NCBI RefSeq assembly: GCF_026168105.1
Contig: NZ_LBMW01000011.1
Coordinates: 113,696-177,695, forward strand
Origin: Streptomyces hygroscopicus
GTDB taxonomy: Bacteria; Actinomycetota; Actinomycetes; Streptomycetales; Streptomycetaceae
Reading direction: 5' to 3'
DNA length: 64,000 nt
The position numbers and the translations under genes are program-made. Below, in pieces: positions 54,109 through 62,193 of the stretch. The first letter of the stretch is position 1. Every line of letters starts with the position of its first letter. A model generated the notes under the pieces. That model saw nothing but the letters and a program-made list of their open reading frames with translations. It had not been told where the DNA came from and did not search any database.

Positions 54109-54114
54109 TAGCGT
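54109..54114 (+). promoter_or_regulatory. Candidate -10 of a leaderless capA-like promoter
   Basis: TAGCGT is 6 nt before GTG 54121. GGGAGG lies in between but directly against the start codon, so it is too close to act as a normal ribosome site. Confidence 0.45.
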
Positions 54115-54120
54115 GGGAGG

Positions 54121-55251
54121 GTGCAGGACGGCGTGGTCACCCTGTTCCTCGGCGGTGACGTCATGCTCGGCCGGGGCGTCGATCAGATCCTTCCGCACCC
54201 GGGAGACCCGGCGCTGCGGGAGACCTACGTGCACGACGCCCGGGCCTATGTCGGCCTGGCCGAGGCGGCGAACGGGCCGATCCCCCGGCCGGTCGGTTTC
54301 CCCTGGCCCTGGGGCGAGGCACTGCCCGTGCTGGACGACGCCGCGCCCGACGTGCGGGTGATCAATCTGGAGACCGCCGTCACCCGCAACGGCGAGTTCG
54401 CGCCCGGCAAGGGCGTCCACTACCGGATGAGCCCCGCCAACCTGCCGTGCCTGGCCGCGGCCCGCCCGGACGTCTGCGTCCTGGCCAACAACCACGTCCT
54501 CGACTTCGGCCGGCGCGGCCTGGGCGAGACGCTCGACTCCCTGGCGGCGCAAGGGCTGCGAACGGCGGGTGCGGGCCGGAACGCGATCGCGGCCGAGCAG
54601 CCGGCGATCGTCCCCCTGGACGGGGGCGGACGGGTGCTCGTCCTCTCCTTCGGAATGCCGTCCAGCGGGATCCCCGAGGACTGGGCCGCCACCGAGGAGC
54701 GGCCCGGCGTCGACCTCGTCGCGGCGCCGTCGGTGGCCGCCGCGGCGGCTCTCGCCGACCGCCTGCGCCGGGCGAAGCGACCGGGCGACATCGTCGTCGC
54801 CTCGGTCCACTGGGGCGCCAACTGGGGCTACGGCGTCTCCCGCGCCGAGGTCGGCTTCGCCCACGCGCTCGTCGACGCGGGCGCGGACATCGTGCACGGA
54901 CACTCCTCGCACCACCCGCGCCCGCTGGAGGCGTACCGGGGCAGGCTCATCCTGTACGGCTGCGGGGACCTTGTCGACGACTACGAGGGCATCGGCGGCT
55001 ACGACCGGTACCGGGACGACCTGCGGTTGCTGTACCTGGTGTCGGTCGAGCCGGACACCGGCCGCCCGGCGGCCGTCCGGATGGTCCCCTTCCAGACGCG
55101 GAGGATGCGGCTGGAGCACGCCTCGGCGGAGGACACCGCGTGGCTGCGTGACGTGCTCGACAGGATCAGCCGGGACTTCGCCACCCGCGTCGACCGCGAG
55201 CCCGACGGCACGCTCACTGTCCGCCCGCTGCGCGCGGCCCAGGGCACCTGA
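54121..55251 (+). CDS. CapA family (PGA_cap) calcineurin-like phosphoesterase-fold protein
   Basis: A 376-residue protein starting at GTG 54121. Motifs are GDVMLGRGV, VINLETAVT, VLANNHVLDFGRRG, SVHWGANW and HGHSSHHPRP, the metal-binding order of CapA/PGA synthesis proteins. No signal peptide or anchor is visible, so it is probably a cytosolic stand-alone family member of unclear role, not a capsule system: no CapB/CapC genes are near. Confidence 0.85.
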   Translation: MQDGVVTLFLGGDVMLGRGVDQILPHPGDPALRETYVHDARAYVGLAEAANGPIPRPVGFPWPWGEALPVLDDAAPDVRVINLETAVTRNGEFAPGKGVHYRMSPANLPCLAAARPDVCVLANNHVLDFGRRGLGETLDSLAAQGLRTAGAGRNAIAAEQPAIVPLDGGGRVLVLSFGMPSSGIPEDWAATEERPGVDLVAAPSVAAAAALADRLRRAKRPGDIVVASVHWGANWGYGVSRAEVGFAHALVDAGADIVHGHSSHHPRPLEAYRGRLILYGCGDLVDDYEGIGGYDRYRDDLRLLYLVSVEPDTGRPAAVRMVPFQTRRMRLEHASAEDTAWLRDVLDRISRDFATRVDREPDGTLTVRPLRAAQGT

Positions 55252-55263
55252 CCCGAGGACGCG

Positions 55264-55752
55264 TCACGGGTGCGCGTCTTCCTCGTCGTTCCCGGGGTTC
55301 CCAGGGTTCTCGGGAGTCTCGGGGACGATGTGCACGGCCGCCTCCTCGGCGGTGCGGGCACCGCCGTCGACACCCACGTCGAACGCGAGGAGTTCCGCGT
55401 CGGTGCCGGCGTGCGCGCCCTCGTCCGGACCCACGAGCCGACCGGCATCCCGGTCGCCGACCTCCTCGTCCCTCGGTTCGCCCTCGGCACCGGCCATGTC
55501 CCCGATCCCGTCGGCTCCCGGACGGGGTTCCTCCGGTACCTCCCGGGCCAGCCGCCGGTCCAGCGGCTCGCCCTCGCGCTGCTCGGCGGCGGTGGTGCCC
55601 GGCTGGTCCACCGCCAGCGGCTTCCCGGGCGGCGAGTAGCCCTCCTCCATGGGTTCCGCACCCCGGTCGACCAGGGTGTCCCCGGGTTCGAGCGGTCCGA
55701 CGTCCGCCGGCACCTCCTCGTCGTCCTGGGGCTGGTAAACCTCGTCACCCAT
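55264..55752 (-). CDS. DUF5709 family acidic protein
   Basis: About 162 residues from ATG 55752, strongly acidic with Pro and Glu. The family start DEVYQPQDDEEVPADVGPLEPGDTLVDRGAEPMEEGYSPP is clear, and the middle has GDMAGAEGEPRDEEVGDRDAGRLVGPDEGAHA. Likely unstructured. Function unknown. Convergent with the CapA gene. Confidence 0.82.
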   Translation of the reverse strand: MGDEVYQPQDDEEVPADVGPLEPGDTLVDRGAEPMEEGYSPPGKPLAVDQPGTTAAEQREGEPLDRRLAREVPEEPRPGADGIGDMAGAEGEPRDEEVGDRDAGRLVGPDEGAHAGTDAELLAFDVGVDGGARTAEEAAVHIVPETPENPGNPGNDEEDAHP

Positions 55753-55845
55753 GGTGTTCCCGGTCACTTCCGCACCGCCTCACGTACTTGGTCCCATGCG
55801 TGCCGATCGGGTCTCCGGTCCGCCGGGCGGCAAACGCGAGGTACC

Positions 55846-57573
55846 TCACGCCCCCCGGCCCTTGGAGAGGAACCGCCGCAGGCGGCGCAGCGGCCAGGTG
55901 TTGATCACGTCGTCCGGTGTGAGCCAGCCGCGTTGGGCGGTGCCGACGCCGTAACGCAGCTGGGCGAGGTGGAGGACGGAGTGGGCATCGGTGTTCACGG
56001 CGAACTTCGCGCCGTGCTCCTTGGCGCGCAGGATGTCCTCGTCGCGCAGATCCAGCCGGTCCGGCTGGGCATTGACCTCCAGTGCCGTTCCGGTGCGGGC
56101 GCAGACGGCGAACACCTCGTCCCAGTCGGCGTCGACCCCCGGCCGCTTGCCGATGAGACGGGTGGTCGGGTGGCCGATGACATTGACGTACGGGTTCTCG
56201 CAGGCCCGCACGAGCCGCCGGGTCATCGCCTTGCGGCCCAGGTCGAAGTGCGAGTGCAGTGAGGCCACGCAGATGTCGAAGCCGGCCAGGAACTCGTCGG
56301 GCCAGTCCACGTCCCCCTCGGGGCCGATGTTGAGCTCGGTACCGTGCAGCAGCCGCATCCCGTGGTGGGTGCCGTCCAGCTCCTTCAGCTGCTCGCGCTG
56401 GACGAGGATCTTCTCGTCGGTCATGCGCTGCATGTACAGGTTGGGGGCGTGGTCGGTGACGGCGTAGTACGCGTAGCCGCGCTCGGCCGCGGCCGCCACC
56501 ATCGTCTCCAGCGGCGCGAGGCCGTCGGTGAGGTCCGTGTGGGTGTGCAGGTCGCCCCGGATGCTCCGCTCGGTCACCACATCGGGCAGTTCCCCGCGCA
56601 GGGCGGCCTCGATCTCGCCCCGGTCCTCACGCAGCGTCGGCGGGATCCACGGCAGGCCGAGCCGGGCGTACACCTCCTCCTCGGAGCGGGAGGCCAGCGA
56701 CTCCCCGCTGTCCACGTCGAACAGGCCGTACTCGGAGAGCTTCAGCCCCTGGCGGACAGCGATGGTGCGGGTGCGGATGTTGTGCCCCTTGGAGCCGGTG
56801 AAGTACTGCAGTCCGGCGCCCCACGAGTCCGGCGGCAGTACCCGTAGGTCGACCTGGATGCCCCTGGTGGTGCGGATCGACGTCTTCTTCGTGCCGTGGG
56901 CGATCACCTCTGCGGTGGCCGGCAGGGCGGCGAGGGCGTCCATGAACGGGGCGGACCGCTTCGCCGCGACGAGGACGTCGATGTCGCCGATGGTCTCCCG
57001 CATACGGCGCAGGGATCCGGCATAGGTGCAGCGCTTGCAGCCGGTGACCCCGGACAGCTCGGCGACGATCTCCTCGGCGGTGTCGAGGGCCAGGTGCAGC
57101 GGAATGCGGCCGCCCGACTGCCGCATCAGGGTGATGCCGTGCAGGAGGTTCTCCTGCGTCTTCTCGCCGAAGCCCTTCAGATCGTGCAGCGCGTCCGCCT
57201 CGATCGCGGCGGCCAGTTCGTTCACCGACGAGATGTGCAGGTCCTCGTAGAGCCGCATCGCCTTCTTGGGGCCGAGCGTGGGGATGGTGATCAGCTCCCG
57301 GACCCCGGCGGGGATCCTGGCCCGGCGTTCCTCGACCGCAGTGACGGAGCCGGTGCGCAGGTACTCGATCACCTTCTCGGCGATCGACTTCCCCACGTTC
57401 GGGATCTCCCGCAGCCCGTCGGCGTCCAGCTGTGAGATGTCGGCGGGGTGGCCGCCGATCGCGCGCGCGGCCTTCTCGTAGGCGCGCACCTTGAACGCGT
57501 CGCCTCCCGTGATCGCGATGAGGTCCGCGTACTCCTGAAGGAGCGCCTCGACCTCTTCGTTGGGCCGGGCCAC
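55846..57573 (-). CDS. polX: DNA polymerase/3'-5' exonuclease PolX
   Basis: A 575-residue family X polymerase. Helix-hairpin-helix repeats are in the first 130 residues (LREIPNVGKSIAEKVIEYL and LITIPTLGPKKAMRLYEDL); the polymerase palm has TIGDIDVLVAAK with the catalytic DxD and VDLRVLPPDSWG; the C-terminal PHP domain (about residues 335-575) has GDLHTHTDLTDG, AVTDHAP, ELNIGP, SLHSHFD and VNTDAHS metal ligands. It fills short gaps in base-excision repair and may edit with its PHP nuclease. GTG 57573 appears leaderless. Confidence 0.93.
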   Translation of the reverse strand: MARPNEEVEALLQEYADLIAITGGDAFKVRAYEKAARAIGGHPADISQLDADGLREIPNVGKSIAEKVIEYLRTGSVTAVEERRARIPAGVRELITIPTLGPKKAMRLYEDLHISSVNELAAAIEADALHDLKGFGEKTQENLLHGITLMRQSGGRIPLHLALDTAEEIVAELSGVTGCKRCTYAGSLRRMRETIGDIDVLVAAKRSAPFMDALAALPATAEVIAHGTKKTSIRTTRGIQVDLRVLPPDSWGAGLQYFTGSKGHNIRTRTIAVRQGLKLSEYGLFDVDSGESLASRSEEEVYARLGLPWIPPTLREDRGEIEAALRGELPDVVTERSIRGDLHTHTDLTDGLAPLETMVAAAAERGYAYYAVTDHAPNLYMQRMTDEKILVQREQLKELDGTHHGMRLLHGTELNIGPEGDVDWPDEFLAGFDICVASLHSHFDLGRKAMTRRLVRACENPYVNVIGHPTTRLIGKRPGVDADWDEVFAVCARTGTALEVNAQPDRLDLRDEDILRAKEHGAKFAVNTDAHSVLHLAQLRYGVGTAQRGWLTPDDVINTWPLRRLRRFLSKGRGA

Positions 57574-57580
57574 ATCTCAG

Positions 57581-57586
57581 AGTCTA
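57581..57586 (-). promoter_or_regulatory. Candidate -10 of a leaderless polX promoter
   Basis: On the minus strand TAGACT is followed after 7 nt by GTG 57573, the same spacing as at soxR. Confidence 0.5.
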
Positions 57587-57636
57587 GGCACGCACAAGCA
57601 GACCGCGCCGATCGACACCGTCCGCCGGGTGTGTGC

Positions 57637-57652
57637 GGGGGGACTTGAACCC
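57637..57652 (-). other. tRNA-Leu 3'-end fragment (T-arm remnant)
   Basis: GGGGGGACTTGAACCC is shared with the T-arm of the intact tRNA-Leu (57827-57842), 190 bp away and in the same orientation. Only the T-arm core and a few flanking bases match, so the rest of the tRNA is missing. Confidence 0.5.
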
Positions 57653-57791
57653 TCCACCCGGGAGCCAGCCCACTGTTCTGCCCGTTCCCGGCCGCTGTTG
57701 GCCGACTCGGCCTGTCATCCCTGGTCCGACCCGGGGTATGCCAGGTTGTCGATCACGTGGCTGGTCACGCCACAGTCCTGGAAAGCGAGAA

Positions 57792-57810
57792 ACCCCTGCT
57801 CAGCAGGGGT
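57792..57810 (-). terminator. Terminator of tRNA-Leu
   Basis: ACCCCTGCT and AGCAGGGGT form a 9-bp stem just after the 3' end of the tRNA; on the minus strand a T-rich stretch (TTTCTCGCTTT) follows. Confidence 0.75.
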
Positions 57811-57816
57811 CTCTGG

Positions 57817-57904
57817 TGGTGTCCGAGGGGGGACTTGAACCCCCACGCCCGATAAAGGGCACTAGCACCTCAAGCTAGCGCGTCTGCCATTCCGCCACCC
57901 GGAC
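57817..57904 (-). tRNA. tRNA-Leu, anticodon GAG
   Basis: An 88-nt type II tRNA with encoded CCA. The acceptor stem pairs GTCCGGG with CTCGGAC plus discriminator A, the anticodon loop is CTTGAGG (anticodon GAG, decoding CUC/CUU), a long variable arm (GTGCCCTTTATCGGGC) is present, and the T-arm is GGGGGTTCAAGTCCCCC. Confidence 0.93.
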
Positions 57905-58089
57905 AAGGTGTCTGTCGTGTGGGGTGTCCCCCGCGGCGACGAAGGAAACATTACCAGGCTTTCGGGGGCGTTCGATCACACCCCGTTCCGGCGTGAACGG
58001 TGTGTGACGGGCCGGGAGCTGCCTTGGGGGACGACGGCGGTCGGAGAGAGGATGAGGGGCCAGCAGCAGTGACAGCGGGAGGAAGCAAC

Positions 58090-59415
58090 GTGACCGATAC
58101 GGGCACGGCCGGGAGCGTCACCGGCGAGGACGAGGTCGTCGACCTCTGCCGCGAGCTGATCCGGATCGACACCAGCAACTACGGCGACCACTCCGGACCC
58201 GGGGAGCGCAGGGCCGCCGAATACATCGCCGAGAAGCTCGCCGAGGTGGGGCTCGAACCGCAGATCTTCGAGTCGCACAAGGGCCGTGCCTCCACGGTGG
58301 CCCGCATCGAGGGCGAGGACCCCTCGCGGCCCGCGCTGCTCATTCACGGCCACACCGATGTCGTACCGGCCAATGCAGTGGACTGGACGCACGACCCGTT
58401 CTCCGGTGAGATCGCCGACGGATGCGTGTGGGGGCGCGGCGCGGTCGACATGAAGGACATGGACGCCATGACGCTGGCGGTCGTCCGTGACCGGCTGCGC
58501 GGCGGGCGCAGGCCGCCGCGGGACATCGTCCTCGCTTTCCTCGCGGACGAGGAGGCAGGCGGCACCTGGGGCGCCCGGCACCTGGTGGACAACCACCCCG
58601 ATCTCTTCGAGGGCGTCACCGAGGCGATCGGCGAGGTCGGCGGATTCTCCTTCACGGTCAACGAGAAGCTGCGGCTCTACCTCGTGGAGACCGCGCAGAA
58701 GGGCATGCACTGGATGAAGCTCACCGTGGATGGCACCGCCGGCCACGGTTCGATGATCCACAAGGACAACGCCATCACCGAGCTGTCCGAGGCTGTCGGG
58801 CGCCTGGGCCGGCACAAGTTCCCGGTACGCGTGACCAAGACGCTGCGGCACTTCCTCGACGAACTCGGCGACGCGCTGGGCACCGAACTCGACCCCGAGA
58901 ACATGGACGAGACGCTCGCCAGGCTCGGCGGCATCGCCAAGCTGATCGGCGCCTCCCTGCAGAACACCGCCAACCCGACCCAGCTGGGTGCCGGTTACAA
59001 GGTCAACGTGATCCCGGGCCAGGCCACCGCGCATGTCGACGGACGCTATCTGCCGGGCTACGAGGAGGAATTCCTCGCCGACCTCGACCGCATCCTCGGC
59101 CCGCGCGTCAGGCGCGAGGACGTGCACGCGGACAAGGCGCTGGAGACCTCCTTCGACGGCGCGCTGGTCGAGGCCATGCAGACCGCGCTGTCCGCCGAAG
59201 ACCCCATCGCCCGCGCCGTTCCGTACATGCTCTCGGCCGGCACCGACGCCAAGTCCTTCGCCGACCTCGGCATCCGCTGCTTCGGCTTCGCGCCGTTGAA
59301 GCTGCCGCCGGAGCTGGACTTCGCGGGCATGTTCCACGGCGTCGACGAGCGGGTGCCGGTGGACGGGCTCAAGTTCGGCGTGCGCGTCCTCGACCGGTTC
59401 ATCGACGCGTCCTGA
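58090..59415 (+). CDS. M20 family metallopeptidase
   Basis: A 441-residue zinc peptidase or deacylase, starting at GTG 58090 with AGGAAG upstream. Metal ligands and catalytic residues are in LIHGHTDVVPAN, GRGAVDMKDMDAM, LADEEAGGTWG, SAGTDAKSFADLG and GMFHGVDERVP. The central lid domain carries the VDGTAGHGSMIHKDNAI dimerisation His. The substrate (dipeptide or acyl amino acid) is not known. It precedes the chaplin genes by 196 bp. Confidence 0.92.
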   Translation: MTDTGTAGSVTGEDEVVDLCRELIRIDTSNYGDHSGPGERRAAEYIAEKLAEVGLEPQIFESHKGRASTVARIEGEDPSRPALLIHGHTDVVPANAVDWTHDPFSGEIADGCVWGRGAVDMKDMDAMTLAVVRDRLRGGRRPPRDIVLAFLADEEAGGTWGARHLVDNHPDLFEGVTEAIGEVGGFSFTVNEKLRLYLVETAQKGMHWMKLTVDGTAGHGSMIHKDNAITELSEAVGRLGRHKFPVRVTKTLRHFLDELGDALGTELDPENMDETLARLGGIAKLIGASLQNTANPTQLGAGYKVNVIPGQATAHVDGRYLPGYEEEFLADLDRILGPRVRREDVHADKALETSFDGALVEAMQTALSAEDPIARAVPYMLSAGTDAKSFADLGIRCFGFAPLKLPPELDFAGMFHGVDERVPVDGLKFGVRVLDRFIDAS

Positions 59416-59611
59416 GTGCCGCTCAAACGACCTCGACTCCCGTCGTTCCATCCTGGTTTGGGCGCTGATGAGATGTATGACTATTCGCCAGCGCGTACGG
59501 GAGCCGACCAGGACGGGTGAATGCGACCATAAGCTCGTAGCTCCATTACTCCCTCCTCGTTACACGTGGTGCGGTCCGAGGCATGGATCGCTTTGCCAAC
59601 AAGGAGGAATA

Positions 59612-59845
59612 ATGATCAAGAAGGTCGTCGCTGCTGCGGCTGCCACTGGTGGTCTGGTTCTCGCGGGCGCGGGTCTGGCCGTCGCCGACTCGGGTGCCCA
59701 GGGTGCCGCCGTGCACTCCCCGGGCATTGTGTCCGGCAATGTCGTCCAGGCTCCGGTGCACGTCCCGGTGAACGTCTGCGGCAACACGATCTCGGTGATC
59801 GGGCTGCTGAACCCTGCCTTCGGCAACACCTGCATCAACAAGTGA
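59612..59845 (+). CDS. chpH: Short chaplin ChpH
   Basis: A 77-residue secreted amyloid-forming surfactant needed for aerial growth. ATG 59612 follows a strong AAGGAGGA site. An N-terminal signal peptide (VVAAAAATGGLVLAGAGLAVADS) precedes the chaplin domain with VHVPVNVCGNTISVIGLLNPAFGNTCIN and its two conserved Cys. It assembles into rodlets at the cell surface together with other chaplins. From memory the sequence is nearly that of S. coelicolor ChpH. Confidence 0.93.
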   Translation: MIKKVVAAAAATGGLVLAGAGLAVADSGAQGAAVHSPGIVSGNVVQAPVHVPVNVCGNTISVIGLLNPAFGNTCINK

Positions 59846-59895
59846 TGTTGTGCCTCACCCCGTGAGGGGCCCCACCCCACGAGGGTCTGAGTCCG

Positions 59896-59932
59896 TCGGC
59901 CCCGGAGTGCGTGCCATGCGCTCCGGGGCCGA
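59896..59932 (+). terminator. Hairpin between chpH and chpC
   Basis: TCGGCCCCGGAG (59896-59907) and CTCCGGGGCCGA (59921-59932) form a perfect 12-bp stem with a 13-nt loop. It implies that chpC is transcribed separately. Confidence 0.7.
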
Positions 59933-60014
59933 TCGGTTCCGCTCCGTGTTCGCGCCCCGAGCGCGCGGACGCGCTCCAGAAGGTCCACGACAAGGTCGAA
60001 GGCAGGAATCAGCA

Positions 60015-60830
60015 ATGCGACAGGTCACCCGCAAGGGCCTGATGACCGTGGCGGCGGCGACCGGCGTCCTCGCCGTCACCGGTGGCTACGCGCACGCCGA
60101 CTCGGGCGCGCATGGATCGGCCACCGGCTCGCCCGGCGTGCTGTCGGGCAACTCGGTGCAGGTGCCCGTGCACGTCCCGGTGAACGTCTGCGGCAACACC
60201 GTGAACGTGATCGGGCTGCTCAACCCGGCAGCCGGCAACACATGCGTCAACCAGGGCGGCAGCCACGCCGGGGGAGGAGGCGGCGGCTCCCACGCGGGCG
60301 GACACACCGGTGGTTCGCCCGGCGTCGGCTCCGGCAACACCGTGCAGGTCCCGGTGGACGCGCCGGTGAACGTCTGCGGCAACTCGGTCAATGTGATCGG
60401 CATCGGCAACGAAGCGGCCGGTAACAACTGCGCCAACGTTCCCGGCGGCGGCCACTCGACGACCCCGCCGGGCGGCGGCCACGGCACGCCCCCTCCGGGT
60501 GGCGGCCAGGGAACGCCCCCCGGCGGTGGTCACGGAACGCCTCCCGGCGGTGGCCACTGCACGCCTCCCGGCGGTAACCACGGGACGCCTCCCGGCACGC
60601 CCCACCAGCCGGGACACCCCGCTCACCCCGGCACTCCCCAGCAGCCGGGCGGTACCGGCACCGCGGGGCACACCGGCCACTTCGGCGCGCAGTCCGTGAC
60701 CCAGCGCATGGGTGCCGGACAACTCGCCCACACCGGGAGTGACCTGCCGCTCGGCGTGCTGGTGCCGGCGGGCGCGGGCGCGCTGCTCGGCGGGGCGCTC
60801 CTCTACCGCAAGGCGCGTGCGGGCGTCTGA
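60015..60830 (+). CDS. chpC: Long chaplin ChpC, sortase-anchored
   Basis: A 271-residue protein with a signal peptide, two chaplin domains (each with NVCGN and a second Cys; residues about 40-80 and 100-140), then a Gly/Pro/His-rich low-complexity wall-spanning region with repeated PPGGGHGT, and a sortase signal LAHTG (LAxTG) followed by a hydrophobic helix and RKARAGV. It is covalently attached to peptidoglycan and anchors the short chaplins. ATG 60015 has AGGAA upstream. Confidence 0.93.
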   Translation: MRQVTRKGLMTVAAATGVLAVTGGYAHADSGAHGSATGSPGVLSGNSVQVPVHVPVNVCGNTVNVIGLLNPAAGNTCVNQGGSHAGGGGGGSHAGGHTGGSPGVGSGNTVQVPVDAPVNVCGNSVNVIGIGNEAAGNNCANVPGGGHSTTPPGGGHGTPPPGGGQGTPPGGGHGTPPGGGHCTPPGGNHGTPPGTPHQPGHPAHPGTPQQPGGTGTAGHTGHFGAQSVTQRMGAGQLAHTGSDLPLGVLVPAGAGALLGGALLYRKARAGV

Positions 60831-60910
60831 CGGCCCGGGCGTCGCGTGAGCGCGTCGCGTCGCGCCGCACCCATCGCGCCATGCCTTCACACGGCGCCGA
60901 CGTACACAAA

Positions 60911-60944
60911 CGGATCGGGCCCCGCCAGTGCGGGGCCCGATCCG
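60911..60944. terminator. Perfect 15-bp-stem bidirectional terminator
   Basis: CGGATCGGGCCCCGC pairs perfectly with 60930-60944 around a CAGT loop. It separates chpC from the convergent DUF5703 gene. Confidence 0.88.
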
Positions 60945-60960
60945 GTTCCGTCGCCTTCGC

Positions 60961-61149
60961 TCACCATGTGGCCCGCACCTGGCGGATGATCCGCCGGCGC
61001 AGCCGCACCCTGCGGCTGCCGTCACGCAGCAGGCTCAGGCGGTCCAACTCCCAGTGTCCGTACTCGGCGTGATCCGTCAGCAGACGTGTGGCGTCCTTGC
61101 GGGAGACCCCGCGCGGTACGTACACGTCGACAAATTCGTATTCCGGCAT
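60961..61149 (-). CDS. DUF5703 family small protein
   Basis: A 62-residue protein with the sequence EYEFVDVYVPRGVSRKDATRLLTDHAEYGHWELDRLSLLRDGSRRVRLRRRI, typical of DUF5703. Likely a small beta-alpha protein. It is divergent from a hypothetical gene with only 47 bp between starts, and both appear leaderless. Confidence 0.8.
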   Translation of the reverse strand: MPEYEFVDVYVPRGVSRKDATRLLTDHAEYGHWELDRLSLLRDGSRRVRLRRRIIRQVRATW

Positions 61150-61183
61150 CGCATCTATTGTGCGGGCTGGGGCCCGGTACGGA

Positions 61184-61189
61184 TAGCGT
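61184..61189 (+). promoter_or_regulatory. Candidate -10 of a leaderless promoter
   Basis: TAGCGT ends 7 nt before ATG 61197, with no ribosome-binding sequence between them. Confidence 0.45.
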
Positions 61190-61196
61190 CTGCACT

Positions 61197-61895
61197 ATGT
61201 CTGATGCTGCGCAGCCCACCGCTGCCGAGGTACGCGCCGCCGCCGAGGCGGTCAAGACCGCGCTGGACCGCCACCTGGCGGCGGTCGAGCGCCGGACCGG
61301 TGAGGACGATCCGGCCGTCTACGAGGCGTTCAACGAGCTGGCCGCCGCGGCCGAGGAGTACGACGAGCTGCTCTACGACCGCTACGACGAGGTCACCCCC
61401 TTCGAAATCCCCGGTGCGGAGGAAACGCTGCCGCCGTACACGGGCCCCGAGGAACCGAACGCCCTGAGCGTGCTGATCCGCCGGGACTACGCGGTGGCGG
61501 AGCCGCAGCGGCTGCTCGCCCAGGCACAGCGTGTGGAGGCCGCGGACGAGGAGACCGCGTCGGAGCCGTCGGCCGGTACCGTCCATGGCGCGCTCGGCGT
61601 CCTCTTCGGGGAGTTCGAGCCGGACGAGATCGCCTCCCGGCACAAGGAGTTCGGCCTGGAGGAAGGCGACTCGACACTGTGGGTGACGGCCGCGGACGAA
61701 CCGGCGGAGCCGGGCGAATGGCTGGAGGCACCCTTCGAGCAGATCGACCCCCAGCAGGTCGTCTGCCGCTTCGACGTCAGCGCGGTCTTCGACGACGAGC
61801 CGGACGGCGAGATGGACGACCTCGGAGCGGATCCGGAGCTGGACGGCGGCCTGGGCGACGACGAGGACCTGGAGCCGCTGGACGCGGATCGCTAG
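61197..61895 (+). CDS. Conserved acidic protein of unknown function
   Basis: A 232-residue, strongly acidic protein. The N-terminal third is helical (AEVRAAAEAVKTALDRHLAAVE, then FNELAAAAEEYDELLYDRYDEVTPFEIPGAEETLPPYTGPEEPN), the middle has VLFGEFEPDEIASRHKEFGLEEGDSTLWVTAADEPAEPGEWLEAPF, and the C-terminus is an Asp/Glu tail. No signal, membrane segment or known enzymatic motif is seen. From memory it is widely conserved beside the chaplin/DUF5703 locus in Streptomyces. Confidence 0.7.
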   Translation: MSDAAQPTAAEVRAAAEAVKTALDRHLAAVERRTGEDDPAVYEAFNELAAAAEEYDELLYDRYDEVTPFEIPGAEETLPPYTGPEEPNALSVLIRRDYAVAEPQRLLAQAQRVEAADEETASEPSAGTVHGALGVLFGEFEPDEIASRHKEFGLEEGDSTLWVTAADEPAEPGEWLEAPFEQIDPQQVVCRFDVSAVFDDEPDGEMDDLGADPELDGGLGDDEDLEPLDADR

Positions 61896-61915
61896 ATCGC
61901 ATACACGCGGAGGAT

Positions 61916-61947
61916 GCGATTCGGGCAGATCGCGATTCGGGCAGATC
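61916..61947. repeat. 16-bp direct repeat
   Basis: GCGATTCGGGCAGATC occurs twice in tandem just after the acidic-protein gene. The remaining 61948-62193 is GC-rich with repeated CGCGGGT-type words and no gene I can support. Confidence 0.7.
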
Positions 61948-62193
61948 GTGCGTGCGGGTGCATGGTGCGCGCGGGTCGCGCGGGTCCGTCGTGCGGGCGG
62001 GTCACGCGCGCCCATGGTGCACGCGGGTCCCTCGCCTACGCGGGGGCGTGGATCGGTGTGCGGGCGTGGCCGGGGGTTTCTCGGCCACGCCGTCCGCTTC
62101 GGGTGCCCTTCGCCGGGGGAGTGACGCGCGGTCCGGGGCGGGATCCGGCAGTGCCGGACTCGGCCGCCGTGGCCGCTCGCGGGACACCGCAGG

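Noticed and set aside
53167..55119. Minus-strand open frame of about 650 codons
   Set aside because: Antisense to the PRTase-hydrolase and CapA genes, both of which have strong motifs. No homology-like pattern.
54121..55251. Poly-gamma-glutamate capsule locus
   Set aside because: Only the CapA-like gene is present, without CapB, CapC or an obvious signal peptide.
59416..59611. BldN-type promoter upstream of chpH
   Set aside because: Chaplin genes are known BldN targets, but I could not match a -35/-10 pair with confidence in this region.
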